Source: Candidatus Borrarchaeota archaeon
GTDB taxonomy: Archaea; Asgardarchaeota; Sifarchaeia; Borrarchaeales; Borrarchaeaceae
Direction: 5' to 3'
Length of the DNA stretch: 6,443 nucleotides
NCBI GenBank assembly: GCA_016840645.1
Contig: JAEORY010000233.1
Location: 1 to 6,443, forward strand
Shown: one piece after another, positions 1-5,574 of the stretch
Layout of the letters: each line of letters starts with the position of its first letter
How positions within the stretch are numbered: the stretch's first letter is position 1
Position numbers and translations under genes: made by a program
Notes under the pieces: model-generated
The model's input: only the letters and a program-made list of their open reading frames with translations
Database searches by the model: none
Told to the model about the DNA's origin: nothing

Positions 1-206
1 TTAAAATTAAAAAAATAGATATAACCAAGATTCCAGAGACTTCTAAAAAGTATGATGTAATTGTATGTCCTACACTTGTTTTCCCTGACTTTATGAAAAT
101 AGATGGTGTTTGTGATCAAGTACTACTAGAAGAATTAATATTGAATTATTATGTGAATTCTTATAAATTTCATCAAGTATCAGTAAGCAGTATTCCCGCA
201 GATTAA
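1..206 (+). CDS. Thioredoxin-fold-like protein, C-terminal part (5' end outside window)
   Basis: An open frame enters from the left edge (first full codon at base 3) and ends at TAA 204-206, giving 68 visible residues. The peptide has the layout of the second half of a small thioredoxin-fold domain: a strand with the Asp-Ile-Thr-Lys motif, a short helix ending KKYDV, then CPTLVF, where the Pro would be the cis-proline next to the active site, then a Gly-containing turn and a final Leu/Glu-rich helix (VLLEELILNYY). The N-terminal part, where a CxxC would sit, is outside the window, so redox activity cannot be judged. About 18 tail residues follow the helix. A thioredoxin reductase remnant lies about 1.4 kb downstream on the same strand, which fits a former thioredoxin/reductase pair. 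A KaiB-like or other thioredoxin-fold protein is also possible. Coding status is fairly sure; the family is tentative. Confidence 0.55.
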   Translation, partial: KIKKIDITKIPETSKKYDVIVCPTLVFPDFMKIDGVCDQVLLEELILNYYVNSYKFHQVSVSSIPAD

Positions 207-240
207 TTGGCTTAATTGAAACCTTCGCCTCAATCGAAAC

Positions 241-248
241 TATAAAAG
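241..248 (+). promoter_or_regulatory. Probable archaeal TATA box of the FIST gene
   Basis: TATAAAAG lies 60 bases before the ATG at 309. If the archaeal spacing of about 25 bases applies, transcription would start near 268-272 and leave a leader of about 40 bases. No good -35/-10 pair is seen here. The element shows that the FIST gene need not depend on the upstream thioredoxin-like gene. Confidence 0.4.
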
Positions 249-293
249 CGTTAGACATCAATACTATATTTTAAATTCTGATAGTAACGCTTT
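245..293. repeat. 9-bp perfect inverted repeat around the expected FIST transcription start
   Basis: AAAGCGTTA at 245-253 is matched by its exact reverse complement TAACGCTTT at 285-293, with 31 bases between. The left arm overlaps the TATA element and the right arm abuts the ribosome-binding region (GGTAGGT, 294-300). If the TATA call is right, the left arm is upstream of the transcript, so this would be a split DNA operator with arm centres 40 bp apart, not an RNA hairpin. Confidence 0.45.
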
Positions 294-308
294 GGTAGGT
301 AATGAAAA

Positions 309-1535
309 ATGTCCTTGAAGGTAGGAATAGGATATTCTACTTTGGAAGATCCGAAAGAGGCAGGAACAGAAGCCGCTAATAAAGCTCTAGCACAACTTGG
401 CGGTGCCGAGCCAACCTTTACAATAGCATTTTGCACAGTTCAATATAATGAACAAAAAATAATAAATGGAATCAATAAGGCCACAAAAAGAGCACCGCTA
501 TGGGGTGGGACGTCATTAGGTGGTGTGTGGACCCCTGACGGTTTTATTGAAAGTGAAAATGGCTCTGTAGGGGTAGCAATTTTATCTTCGCCGACTTTGA
601 CTGTTGGCGTAGGGGCGACAAAAATCAGAAGTGATGGTTTCGGTGAAGGCGAAACCGCAATGAAACGAGCCTTAGCCGATGTTGGTGAACACGTTCAGAC
701 CGCTGTGGACTCACGTGCGACTACTTCGGTAGGACAAACTGAACGCCATCCACCGGATTTGGTGTTGATGTGCGCTGCACCGGGAGTTGAAGAGGGGCTC
801 ATCCGTGGGATTAGAAGTGCCGTCCCTACAATGTTTCCAATAGTTGGAGGCACCTCAGCGGATAATACATTTGAGGGTAAATGGAAGCAGTTTGCTGAGT
901 TGGACGTATACAGCGACTATTTATCGGTAGCTTGCTTGTATTCAAAGGATCTTAAGGTGGGCTATAGTTATAGTCAGGAATATGAACCTTTGAAACGTGG
1001 TAAAGCAACGAAAGCCAAAGGAAGGACACTCTACGAAATAGATGGGCGTCCCGCAGCAGAAGTCTATGCGGAATGGACGGGCAAAACTTTAGACTCAATT
1101 AAAGGTGGAGCGATATTAAGCGAATCCTTCTTTAATCCGATCGGAATTGCACACGAGGGCTATTGGAAAACGGTGCATCCTGGCAATGTCAATGAGGATT
1201 TATCAATAGATGGTTATGTGGTATTTCCTCAAGGGGCTGATATTGCTGTTTTGTCGGCTACACAAGATGAATTAGTTGCGGAGACTAATGCAGTCTTTAA
1301 GAGAGCGATTGACATGGGCAAGATTTCACAACCAAGTTTCGGTTTTCTCGTCCACTGTGCTGGATGTAGACTGGCAATTGGTGATAGAGTTGATGAAGTA
1401 GTCGAACAGGCAAAAATGGCTCTTGGTGACACACCGTTCATCGGTTACAATGTTTTCGGCGAACAAGCAACGACTCAACAAATGGAAATAATGCATTGTA
1501 ACCTGGCATTGTCTTCTGCAGTGCTAGGCACATAG
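309..1535 (+). CDS. FIST N- and C-domain sensory protein
   Basis: This 408-residue protein carries the two FIST domains, a predicted ligand-sensing module (proposed for small molecules such as amino acids) found alone or coupled to signalling domains. The FIST_N part covers roughly residues 30-225, with the glycine-rich LWGGTSLGG (64-72) and its echo PIVGGTSADN (177-186). The FIST_C part covers roughly 230-385, with LYEIDGRPAAEVY (241-253) and FIGYNVFGE (377-385). No transmembrane segment, signal peptide, kinase or methyl-accepting domain is visible, so it is a cytoplasmic stand-alone sensor of normal FIST length. A CxxC (C350/C353, HCAGC) sits in the FIST_C core and could be redox-active, but that is inference. 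ATG 309 is chosen because the weak Shine-Dalgarno GGTAGGT ends eight bases before it; the ATG at 302 is in another frame. The family call is firm; the ligand is unknown. Confidence 0.93.
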   Translation: MSLKVGIGYSTLEDPKEAGTEAANKALAQLGGAEPTFTIAFCTVQYNEQKIINGINKATKRAPLWGGTSLGGVWTPDGFIESENGSVGVAILSSPTLTVGVGATKIRSDGFGEGETAMKRALADVGEHVQTAVDSRATTSVGQTERHPPDLVLMCAAPGVEEGLIRGIRSAVPTMFPIVGGTSADNTFEGKWKQFAELDVYSDYLSVACLYSKDLKVGYSYSQEYEPLKRGKATKAKGRTLYEIDGRPAAEVYAEWTGKTLDSIKGGAILSESFFNPIGIAHEGYWKTVHPGNVNEDLSIDGYVVFPQGADIAVLSATQDELVAETNAVFKRAIDMGKISQPSFGFLVHCAGCRLAIGDRVDEVVEQAKMALGDTPFIGYNVFGEQATTQQMEIMHCNLALSSAVLGT

Positions 1536-1557
1536 ATTAAACTAAAAAAATCACACC

Positions 1558-1585
1558 TTTTCTTTTTTTGCAATTAGTTTTTTTT
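1558..1585 (+). terminator. T-tract terminator after the FIST gene
   Basis: Two dense T runs (TTTTCTTTTTTT at 1558-1569 and eight Ts at 1578-1585) follow the FIST stop codon by 22-50 bases with no clear hairpin before them. This is the form expected of archaeal U-tract termination. Confidence 0.45.
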
Positions 1586-1641
1586 GAGTTTTCAATTTTT
1601 AAAATAAAAAAGGAATATATTTTTCTTAGAAACGTTCCTTC

Positions 1642-1809
1642 AATGGAGTTGATCGGGAGCAAAAAACAAATCTATCCGGCGTATTTGCTGCTGAAGACAG
1701 CACTTGTGGAGGAATGCAAATAGTCACTGCAGCCGGAGAAGGTGCTGTAGCAGGCATGCAAGCAACTAAGCATGTTCGAAAGCAAAAGCAAAATAAAAAA
1801 AATGGTTGA
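1642..1809 (+). pseudogene. trxB: Thioredoxin reductase C-terminal remnant
   Basis: A frame of about 55 codons ends at TGA 1807-1809 and encodes the C-terminal signature of thioredoxin-reductase-type flavoproteins: VDREQKTNLSGVFAAEDS followed by MQIVTAAGEGAVAG. In the family these are the FAD-binding (T)NxxGVFAAGD motif and the Q-I-V-x-A-A-G-x-G helix. The fragment is a remnant because an in-frame TAG lies at 1627-1629, no start codon or ribosome site precedes it, and the FAD-binding N-terminus, NADPH domain and CxxC domain (about 250 residues) are absent. The normally invariant Gly of AAGD is Glu (AAED), which supports loss of selection. Its upstream edge meets an AT-rich stretch right after the FIST gene. 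The lysine-rich tail overlaps the T-tract used by the gene converging from the other strand. It was not overprinted by any larger gene. Confidence 0.85.
1790..1802 (-). terminator. T-tract terminator of the flavodiiron gene
   Basis: Read on the minus strand this is TTTTTTTTATTTT, about 65 bases after the flavodiiron stop codon. It lies inside the tail of the reductase remnant. Only a weak 5-bp stem lies before it, so it is called on the T-tract alone. Confidence 0.35.
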
Positions 1810-1867
1810 AAGAGAAATATTCGGTATCAATATGTTATAATGAAAGCCTTATCATTGTTTCTTGTCG

Positions 1868-3079
1868 TTATGAGCCCTTTATGAGTTGGGCAAACTTTTT
1901 GCCTAATTCTTCACCTTTCGTTAGTTCCTCTTTCGTTGCATGACCAGTGAACTCAAAATAATCAGTAAGCTCCCACTTATTACGCTCTAGCAATTCCTCA
2001 AGTTCCTTTTGTGCGCCACCACTCCATCCCTTACTACCAAAACGGGCTACCTTCTTATTAAGGATGCGTTTTCGCTTCGCCATGTCTAAGACATACACCA
2101 TTTGAGGAAAGAGCCCTGCTTCGTAGGTAGGAGCACCGATGATAACACCTTTCTTGGTCCAAAGAGATGAAAGAATGTAACTCACATTGATTCTTGCAAC
2201 ATCAAAGACTTCAACTGGTACGCCAACTTCAGAAATTCCCTGAACTACAGCATTCATCATTGCCTCGGTGTTACCGTACATACTTGCATAGAGTACCGTT
2301 ATACCTGGCTCTGTTTCTCCCAACATATAGCCTGCCCATTTCTGGTATAGTTCAATTATTTTTCCTGGGTTCTTACGCCAGATAATGCCATGAGAAGGAG
2401 CAATACAATCAATTTTGAGACCTGCACCTACTAGCTTGTTTATCGCCTTTAATACCTGACCGCTGAACTTTGCAACGATGTTCGCATAGTAGCGAAGCGA
2501 TTCTTTTATGTAGAAATCCCACTCTTCTTCCTTGATTTCATCGTCAAATAGGGATCCACGAATAGCTCCGTATCCTCCAAATGCGTCGCACGCGAAGAGA
2601 ATATTATCAGCTGTATCATAGGTTACCATTGTTTCTGGCCAGTGTACAAAGGGTGCATGGAAGAGCTGTAAAGTTTTAGTGCCAAGATCAAGGGTTTCTC
2701 CGTCACTTACAGCTTGCACGTTGTCAGTTATATTATAAAATGTTGCAAGCATTTCTTTTGCCTTGTCGGTACACAAGATGGTTAAATTAGGATTGATTCT
2801 TCGTATAGTGGTTACGAGTCCGCCATGGTCAGGTTCCAAATGGTTCATAATTACATAGTCAAGTTCTGAAATTGGAACAATTTCTTCTACCGCGTCAAAG
2901 AACTCGTCCCCTTTAAATGCTTTAGATAAATCGATCAGCACCTTTTTCTCGTCAACGATCATATACGAGTTGTATGAGACGCCTTCTTCCGTTACTGGCC
3001 AAAGTCCTTCGAATAGGTCCGTAGTACGGTCGTTTATAGAGATGCAATATACATTTGGTTTAATAACATATTTTGGCAT
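1868..3079 (-). CDS. fprA: Flavodiiron protein (A-type flavoprotein; O2/NO reductase, F420H2 oxidase-like)
   Basis: This complete 403-residue cytoplasmic enzyme reduces O2 to water, or NO to N2O, and protects anaerobes. Residues 1-250 form the metallo-beta-lactamase-like domain with a full set of diiron ligands: H80, E82, D84 and H85 in NHLEPDHGG, H146 in HAPFVHWPE, D165 in FACDAFGG and H230 in SHGIIW. Residues 258-403 form the flavodoxin domain, with the FMN phosphate loop SMYGNTEAM (266-274), GAPTYE (315-320) and FGSKGWSGG (347-355). No rubredoxin or NAD(P)H-flavin reductase domain is fused, so the electron donor is separate: in methanogens the homologue FprA takes electrons directly from F420H2, elsewhere from rubredoxin. 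The sequence cannot tell which. The start is supported by a G-rich site (ATGGGGG) nine bases upstream. The PAS gene lies 190 bases upstream on the same strand. Choice between O2 and NO as main substrate is not readable here. Confidence 0.96.
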   Translation of the reverse strand: MPKYVIKPNVYCISINDRTTDLFEGLWPVTEEGVSYNSYMIVDEKKVLIDLSKAFKGDEFFDAVEEIVPISELDYVIMNHLEPDHGGLVTTIRRINPNLTILCTDKAKEMLATFYNITDNVQAVSDGETLDLGTKTLQLFHAPFVHWPETMVTYDTADNILFACDAFGGYGAIRGSLFDDEIKEEEWDFYIKESLRYYANIVAKFSGQVLKAINKLVGAGLKIDCIAPSHGIIWRKNPGKIIELYQKWAGYMLGETEPGITVLYASMYGNTEAMMNAVVQGISEVGVPVEVFDVARINVSYILSSLWTKKGVIIGAPTYEAGLFPQMVYVLDMAKRKRILNKKVARFGSKGWSGGAQKELEELLERNKWELTDYFEFTGHATKEELTKGEELGKKFAQLIKGS

Positions 3080-3190
3080 AATTCAAAACCCCCATCCTAT
3101 CTATTGGTGGTTTCTTTCGTAAATCTTTTTCCTTTTGGGATCTAAATATTGAGACAATCTTTGTATTGTAGATTTCAAAATTTTTTAGTT

Positions 3191-3199
3191 ATTTATAAA
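3191..3199 (-). promoter_or_regulatory. Possible TATA box of the flavodiiron gene
   Basis: The minus strand reads TTTATAAAT here, 112 bases before the flavodiiron ATG. Transcription would start near 3167, leaving a leader of about 88 bases. This makes an independent transcript possible, although read-through from the PAS gene is not excluded because no T-tract lies between the two genes. Confidence 0.3.
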
Positions 3200-3269
3200 A
3201 CTGTGGAGTCCTGCAAATTCTGAATTAAAGCCGTGGAAGGACATCCAAACTCTTAAAATTAAGATGTTG

Positions 3270-3674
3270 TTAATCAAGCGTTCGTTTTTCACCAGTAAGT
3301 TTTTGTATTTCCGTTATATTTCTAAATGTTTCAAGACAGCCCATATATTTCCCATTAGAGTCCCTTAACGCGTAATATTCGACCAAAAACTTTTGCTTCT
3401 CGCTTTCAGGATCTAAACTTAGATCGATCCAGAAGCGGGCAGTGTCCCTCTTTCCCTCTTTCAATTCCTTAAGAAGTTGTTCTATTTTTGGAAGGCTCTT
3501 TTCAGGGTGACAACTGCGAAGATCTTCCCCAATAACTTCTTCAGGTCTTTGAAGGATTCGTGCTTCGTGATTGTTCCACCCTAATACTCTATCATTTTCA
3601 TCAATAACAGTGAATTCAAAAGGTAGTGTTTCAAGAAACACTTCTAGTACATTTTCAGGTAATTTACCCTTCAT
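3270..3674 (-). CDS. Stand-alone PAS protein (PAS_10/DUF438-type PAS)
   Basis: A 134-residue protein that is almost wholly one PAS domain. LPFEFTVIDENDRVLGWNN (17-35) is the first strand pair, RPEEVIGEDLRSCHPEKS (43-60) the helical region, then a Lys/Glu-rich helix, FWIDL (71-75), LVEYYALRDSNGKYMGCLE (87-105) and the ending RNITEIQKL. The CHPxKS motif and the D-I/N-I-T-E-I end match the PAS domain attached to DUF438 and hemerythrin-like domains in anaerobes, where gas or redox sensing is often suspected. Here it is alone: no kinase, HTH or hemerythrin domain is present, so it must act through a partner. C55 and H56 are possible cofactor ligands, which is inference. The start is firm: AAGGAGAGG (3685-3693) lies ten bases upstream. 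It sits between the SagB-like gene and the flavodiiron gene on one strand, which suggests a role in oxygen or NO response. Confidence 0.85.
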   Translation of the reverse strand: MKGKLPENVLEVFLETLPFEFTVIDENDRVLGWNNHEARILQRPEEVIGEDLRSCHPEKSLPKIEQLLKELKEGKRDTARFWIDLSLDPESEKQKFLVEYYALRDSNGKYMGCLETFRNITEIQKLTGEKRTLD

Positions 3675-3742
3675 TTTTGTTTTTCCTCTCCTTAATCTTT
3701 AGTGCAGCCTTCTTGCAAGGCGCTTTTAAGTTTTTTGGTTCA

Positions 3743-3750
3743 CTTATAAA
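3743..3750 (-). promoter_or_regulatory. Probable TATA box of the PAS gene
   Basis: The minus strand reads TTTATAAG, 68 bases before the PAS gene ATG. Transcription would start near 3718-3720 with a leader of about 45 bases that contains the strong AAGGAGAGG ribosome site. The element overlaps a palindrome described separately. Confidence 0.4.
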
Positions 3751-3777
3751 TGCAATTCGGAGACTAATTGCTTTTAT
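3746..3777. repeat. Imperfect 12-bp-arm palindrome overlapping the PAS promoter
   Basis: Arms ATAAATGCAATT (3746-3757) and AATTGCTTTTAT (3766-3777) pair at 11 of 12 positions around an 8-base centre; the inner six pairs (GCAATT/AATTGC) are perfect. On the minus strand it lies just upstream of, and overlaps, the TATA element at 3743-3750, which is the position of a regulator site. It could instead be a weak hairpin after the SagB-like gene, but no T-tract follows. Confidence 0.4.
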
Positions 3778-3805
3778 GACAGCGTAAGATGTTGTTTAGT
3801 GTTAC

Positions 3806-4570
3806 TTATCGAAGTACACCAACAGTTGCCATATAAACAACAGTTTCGTTGATTCCATCCACATCTATTAGTTTATTCGCTTCTTCGTCAAAAATAGCAC
3901 CAATTGTACAGCAACCTAACTGAAGCGCTTCCGCTGCTAGATAAAGATTTTGTCCAATATGACCTGCATCAAGATATATGTATCTATACGCTCTTTGGAG
4001 GTATTTCCATTTTGACCTCTCAACAACAGCTGTCCATACAAACGTAACTTGTGCGGATTTAACCATCTTCTGGTTGAGTGCAGCTGCTGCACACTCTTCT
4101 GAATAATCACCTTTCTTTAATAACTCAAGATCAAAGTAATGCGGTCTAAAATGATAAATGCCAGGTTCAAGGCCAGTTACGAGTCGAACATTCAAATAAA
4201 TCTCAATAGGATATAATGCGCCTGCTGATGGTGCTGTTCTTAAAAAAAGAGGTCCAAATGGGGTGTCATGCTTTGAAGTTGCTCCTTGTGTCGCCCATAG
4301 AAGGGTTGAGAGCGTTTTAAGATCAATTGTTTCTTGTGGATCATAGTTTCTCCTCGACCTTCTACTAGCTAAAACCTCCATGAGTTTAGCTTCATTCCTA
4401 AATTCAGGTTCAGGTAGTGAGATAATCTCAATAGGATTCTCATAATCTTTGTAAAGCATAGGTTTGTTATCCCAGTCCAGAAAGTGTCTTGGTAATTTAT
4501 TTCTTTGGTATTTCGTTTTTTGTTGAAACCTGTCTCCGATATCTTTTGACGTATTCTTTTCGTTATTCAT
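3806..4570 (-). CDS. SagB/ThcOx-type nitroreductase-fold FMN oxidoreductase
   Basis: From the ATG at 4570 this is a 254-residue protein of the nitroreductase superfamily, SagB-type dehydrogenase branch. Visible marks are the Arg-rich FMN phosphate contact ASRRSRRNY (68-76), the branch signature RTAPSAGALYPIEIYL (111-126), GIYHF (137-141), the dimer helix YLDAGHIGQNLYLAAEAL (199-216) and the second FMN-binding turn LGCCTIGA. SagB enzymes oxidise azolines to azoles in peptide natural products, but no precursor peptide or cyclodehydratase is visible here, and stand-alone homologues of unknown substrate are common in anaerobic archaea and bacteria. A redox role with the nearby flavodiiron and PAS genes is inferred. 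A longer reading from GTG 4639 adds 23 residues but has no ribosome site, so the ATG with AGGTTGG upstream is preferred, although that site is weak. The family call is firm; substrate is unknown. Confidence 0.85.
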   Translation of the reverse strand: MNNEKNTSKDIGDRFQQKTKYQRNKLPRHFLDWDNKPMLYKDYENPIEIISLPEPEFRNEAKLMEVLASRRSRRNYDPQETIDLKTLSTLLWATQGATSKHDTPFGPLFLRTAPSAGALYPIEIYLNVRLVTGLEPGIYHFRPHYFDLELLKKGDYSEECAAAALNQKMVKSAQVTFVWTAVVERSKWKYLQRAYRYIYLDAGHIGQNLYLAAEALQLGCCTIGAIFDEEANKLIDVDGINETVVYMATVGVLR

Positions 4571-4787
4571 TTGTTTCCAACCTGTGCAGTATTTCAATAT
4601 GGCATACTTCTTTACTTTTTTAAGAAATATGTTCTCCACATGTCGATAAACTGCTTAAAAACAAGGTTAGCAATTCAGCAAATTTTTCGTTTTTTCTTTA
4701 GTTTAGTTCCTCCCCATACAATTTCTACAACTCTATTGTTCACCAGAACCCCATACGTGAAACACTCCTAGTTGCCGCTGAAAATAA

Positions 4788-4795
4788 TAATATAA
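4788..4795 (+). promoter_or_regulatory. Probable TATA box of the winged-helix gene
   Basis: TAATATAA at 4788-4795 lies 40 bases before the ATG at 4836. Transcription would start near 4817-4820, giving a very short leader that holds just the GGTGAT site. The arrangement is typical of archaeal genes and faces away from the SagB-like gene. Confidence 0.45.
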
Positions 4796-4825
4796 GTGCC
4801 AATTTTGAAACATTGAAGATAACGT

Positions 4826-4831
4826 GGTGAT
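4826..4831 (+). promoter_or_regulatory. Ribosome-binding site GGTGAT deciding the start at 4836
   Basis: GGTGAT is followed by four bases (ATTG) and then ATG 4836. It overlaps the in-frame GTG codons at 4824 and 4827, which rules them out as likely starts. The same six bases at the same spacing precede the hydrolase start at 5799. Confidence 0.65.
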
Positions 4832-4835
4832 ATTG

Positions 4836-5120
4836 ATGAGCGAAATGCCTGGTTTTGATAAAGAATTAGATTCAATAGTACTAAAAACGTTACTATCTGA
4901 AGGAGAGCTTACAGCAAGTCATTTAGTAATGAAGATAAAGTCGCAAAGCGATAAAATAACTAGTGATATCATAAGTCATCGGTTAGTATGGCTCATGGAA
5001 AATGGTCTAGTGGTCGAGCATCATATAGACCCTAAACTTAACGCCATTCGGCACGGTTCTCCTGTTAAATACACAATTAATGAAGAAAAAAAAGAAGAAA
5101 TCCTCAAACTCATTGAGTAA
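4836..5120 (+). CDS. Small winged-helix DNA-binding protein
   Basis: A 94-residue protein (from ATG 4836) made of a single probable winged helix-turn-helix. LDSIVLKTLLSEG is helix 1, ELTASHLVMKIKSQSD helix 2 and turn, ITSDIISHRLVWLMENGLV the recognition helix and start of the wing, and the wing contains HGSPVKYTI, followed by a charged C-terminal helix (EEKKEEILKLIE). The layout resembles small archaeal MarR/PadR-like regulators, but I do not recognise a named family. No effector domain, cysteine cluster or membrane segment is present. It is transcribed divergently from the SagB-like gene across about 265 bases, the usual position for a local regulator of the neighbouring cluster; that role is inference. 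A poly-T tract follows the stop by 60 bases. Confidence 0.75.
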   Translation: MSEMPGFDKELDSIVLKTLLSEGELTASHLVMKIKSQSDKITSDIISHRLVWLMENGLVVEHHIDPKLNAIRHGSPVKYTINEEKKEEILKLIE

Positions 5121-5180
5121 TTAGCTGTATTAGTGTACTCTCCTACAATCTTAACTTTACATGTTTTTCGTGAACTAACT

Positions 5181-5198
5181 TATTTTTTTATTATTTTT
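5181..5198 (+). terminator. T-tract terminator after the winged-helix gene
   Basis: Fifteen of 18 bases are T, beginning 60 bases after the stop codon, with no strong hairpin ahead of them. This fits archaeal U-tract termination. Confidence 0.5.
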
Positions 5199-5200
5199 CC

Positions 5201-5256
5201 GCAAGAAGATCCCAACTTGTGGGGTAGGTAGTTCACTATCTTGCAAGAAAACTACC
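5201..5256. other. Possible structured segment with two competing stems
   Basis: GGTAGTT (5227-5233) and AACTACC (5250-5256) form a perfect 7-bp stem with a 16-base loop. GCAAG plus AT in 5201-5210 can instead pair with ATCTTGC (5238-5244) across a small bulge. Both stems use the same bases or loop, so they exclude each other. The segment lies between the winged-helix gene and the frameshifted small gene, which converge on it. It could be chance, a bidirectional transcript end or a small RNA. Confidence 0.2.
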
Positions 5257-5328
5257 AAATAGTAGATGAATGCCCCATGCTTCGAAGGAAGAGTGAAAGT
5301 ATTTTAAAAAATGATTTCTTCAATTGTT

Positions 5329-5495
5329 TCATTTAGCACCTGCAAGAGCAAGTAGAATTACTAAGAATGATTGAGCCTGCCCGTCTTTAATTTTTTTGGC
5401 TGTATTTAATGCTTCTTGAATGTAAAAAGGCTCTTTCGTTTTTTTCCATTCATTTGAAAGTTCTTTGACCCTTTTGCTAGATCATTGTCTGACAT
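5329..5495 (-). pseudogene. Frameshifted small protein gene of unknown family
   Basis: On the minus strand an ATG at 5495 is preceded at five bases by GAGGAT (5501-5506), a good ribosome site. The frame begins MSDNDLAK and then meets a run of four A bases (5472-5475 on the + strand as Ts). One base back, the next frame continues RVKELSNEWKKTKEPF through PFYIQEALNTAKKIKDGQ and SFLVILLALAGAK to TGA 5329-5331. Joined by a -1 shift this is a 55-residue protein: a charged helix, an aromatic centre and a hydrophobic end. The second frame has no start of its own (TGA 12 codons or fewer upstream). I do not recognise the family. A one-base loss is the simplest reading; slippage of Lys-tRNA on AAAA or a sequence error is also possible. 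A TATA element lies 66 bases upstream. Confidence 0.55.
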
Positions 5496-5523
5496 ATTCA
5501 ATCCTCAAGTACCAATTTAAAGT

Positions 5524-5537
5524 TGAAATGAATTTCA
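5524..5537. repeat. 14-base palindrome near the expected start of the small-gene transcript
   Basis: TGAAAT and ATTTCA flank two bases (GA). The site lies about 24-37 bases downstream, on the minus strand, of the TATA element at 5561-5569, so it would cover the transcription start of the frameshifted gene. A repressor site is possible; in AT-rich DNA a chance match is also possible. Confidence 0.3.
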
Positions 5538-5560
5538 TCAATTGAAAATAAGGGACGCCC

Positions 5561-5569
5561 ATATATATA
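5561..5569 (-). promoter_or_regulatory. Possible TATA box of the frameshifted small gene
   Basis: The alternating ATATATATA reads the same on both strands. On the minus strand it stands 66 bases before the ATG at 5495, and transcription would start near 5536. It forms a divergent promoter pair with the element at 5697-5705. Confidence 0.35.
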
Positions 5570-5574
5570 CCAAC

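Noticed and set aside
1806..1841. Bacterial-looking promoter TTGAAA ... TATAAT on the + strand after the reductase remnant
   Set aside because: The spacer is 24 bases, too long, and it would drive only antisense RNA into the flavodiiron gene.
4571..4639. N-terminal extension of the SagB-like protein from GTG 4639
   Set aside because: No ribosome site precedes the GTG, the added residues are not typical of the family, and a weak TATA-like stretch (about 4624-4632) lies within it.
4739..4761. Inverted repeat TTCAC/GTGAA upstream of the winged-helix gene
   Set aside because: Arms are only 5 bp with a 13-base gap, which is expected by chance in this much AT-rich sequence.
4571..4771. + strand ORF of 66 codons antisense to the start of the SagB-like gene
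   Set aside because: It starts inside the leader of the opposite gene, has no ribosome site, and its peptide is the F/L/T-rich product of AT-rich spacer DNA.
4824..4835. GTG starts at 4824 or 4827 for the winged-helix gene
   Set aside because: They overlap the GGTGAT ribosome site, which is correctly placed for ATG 4836.
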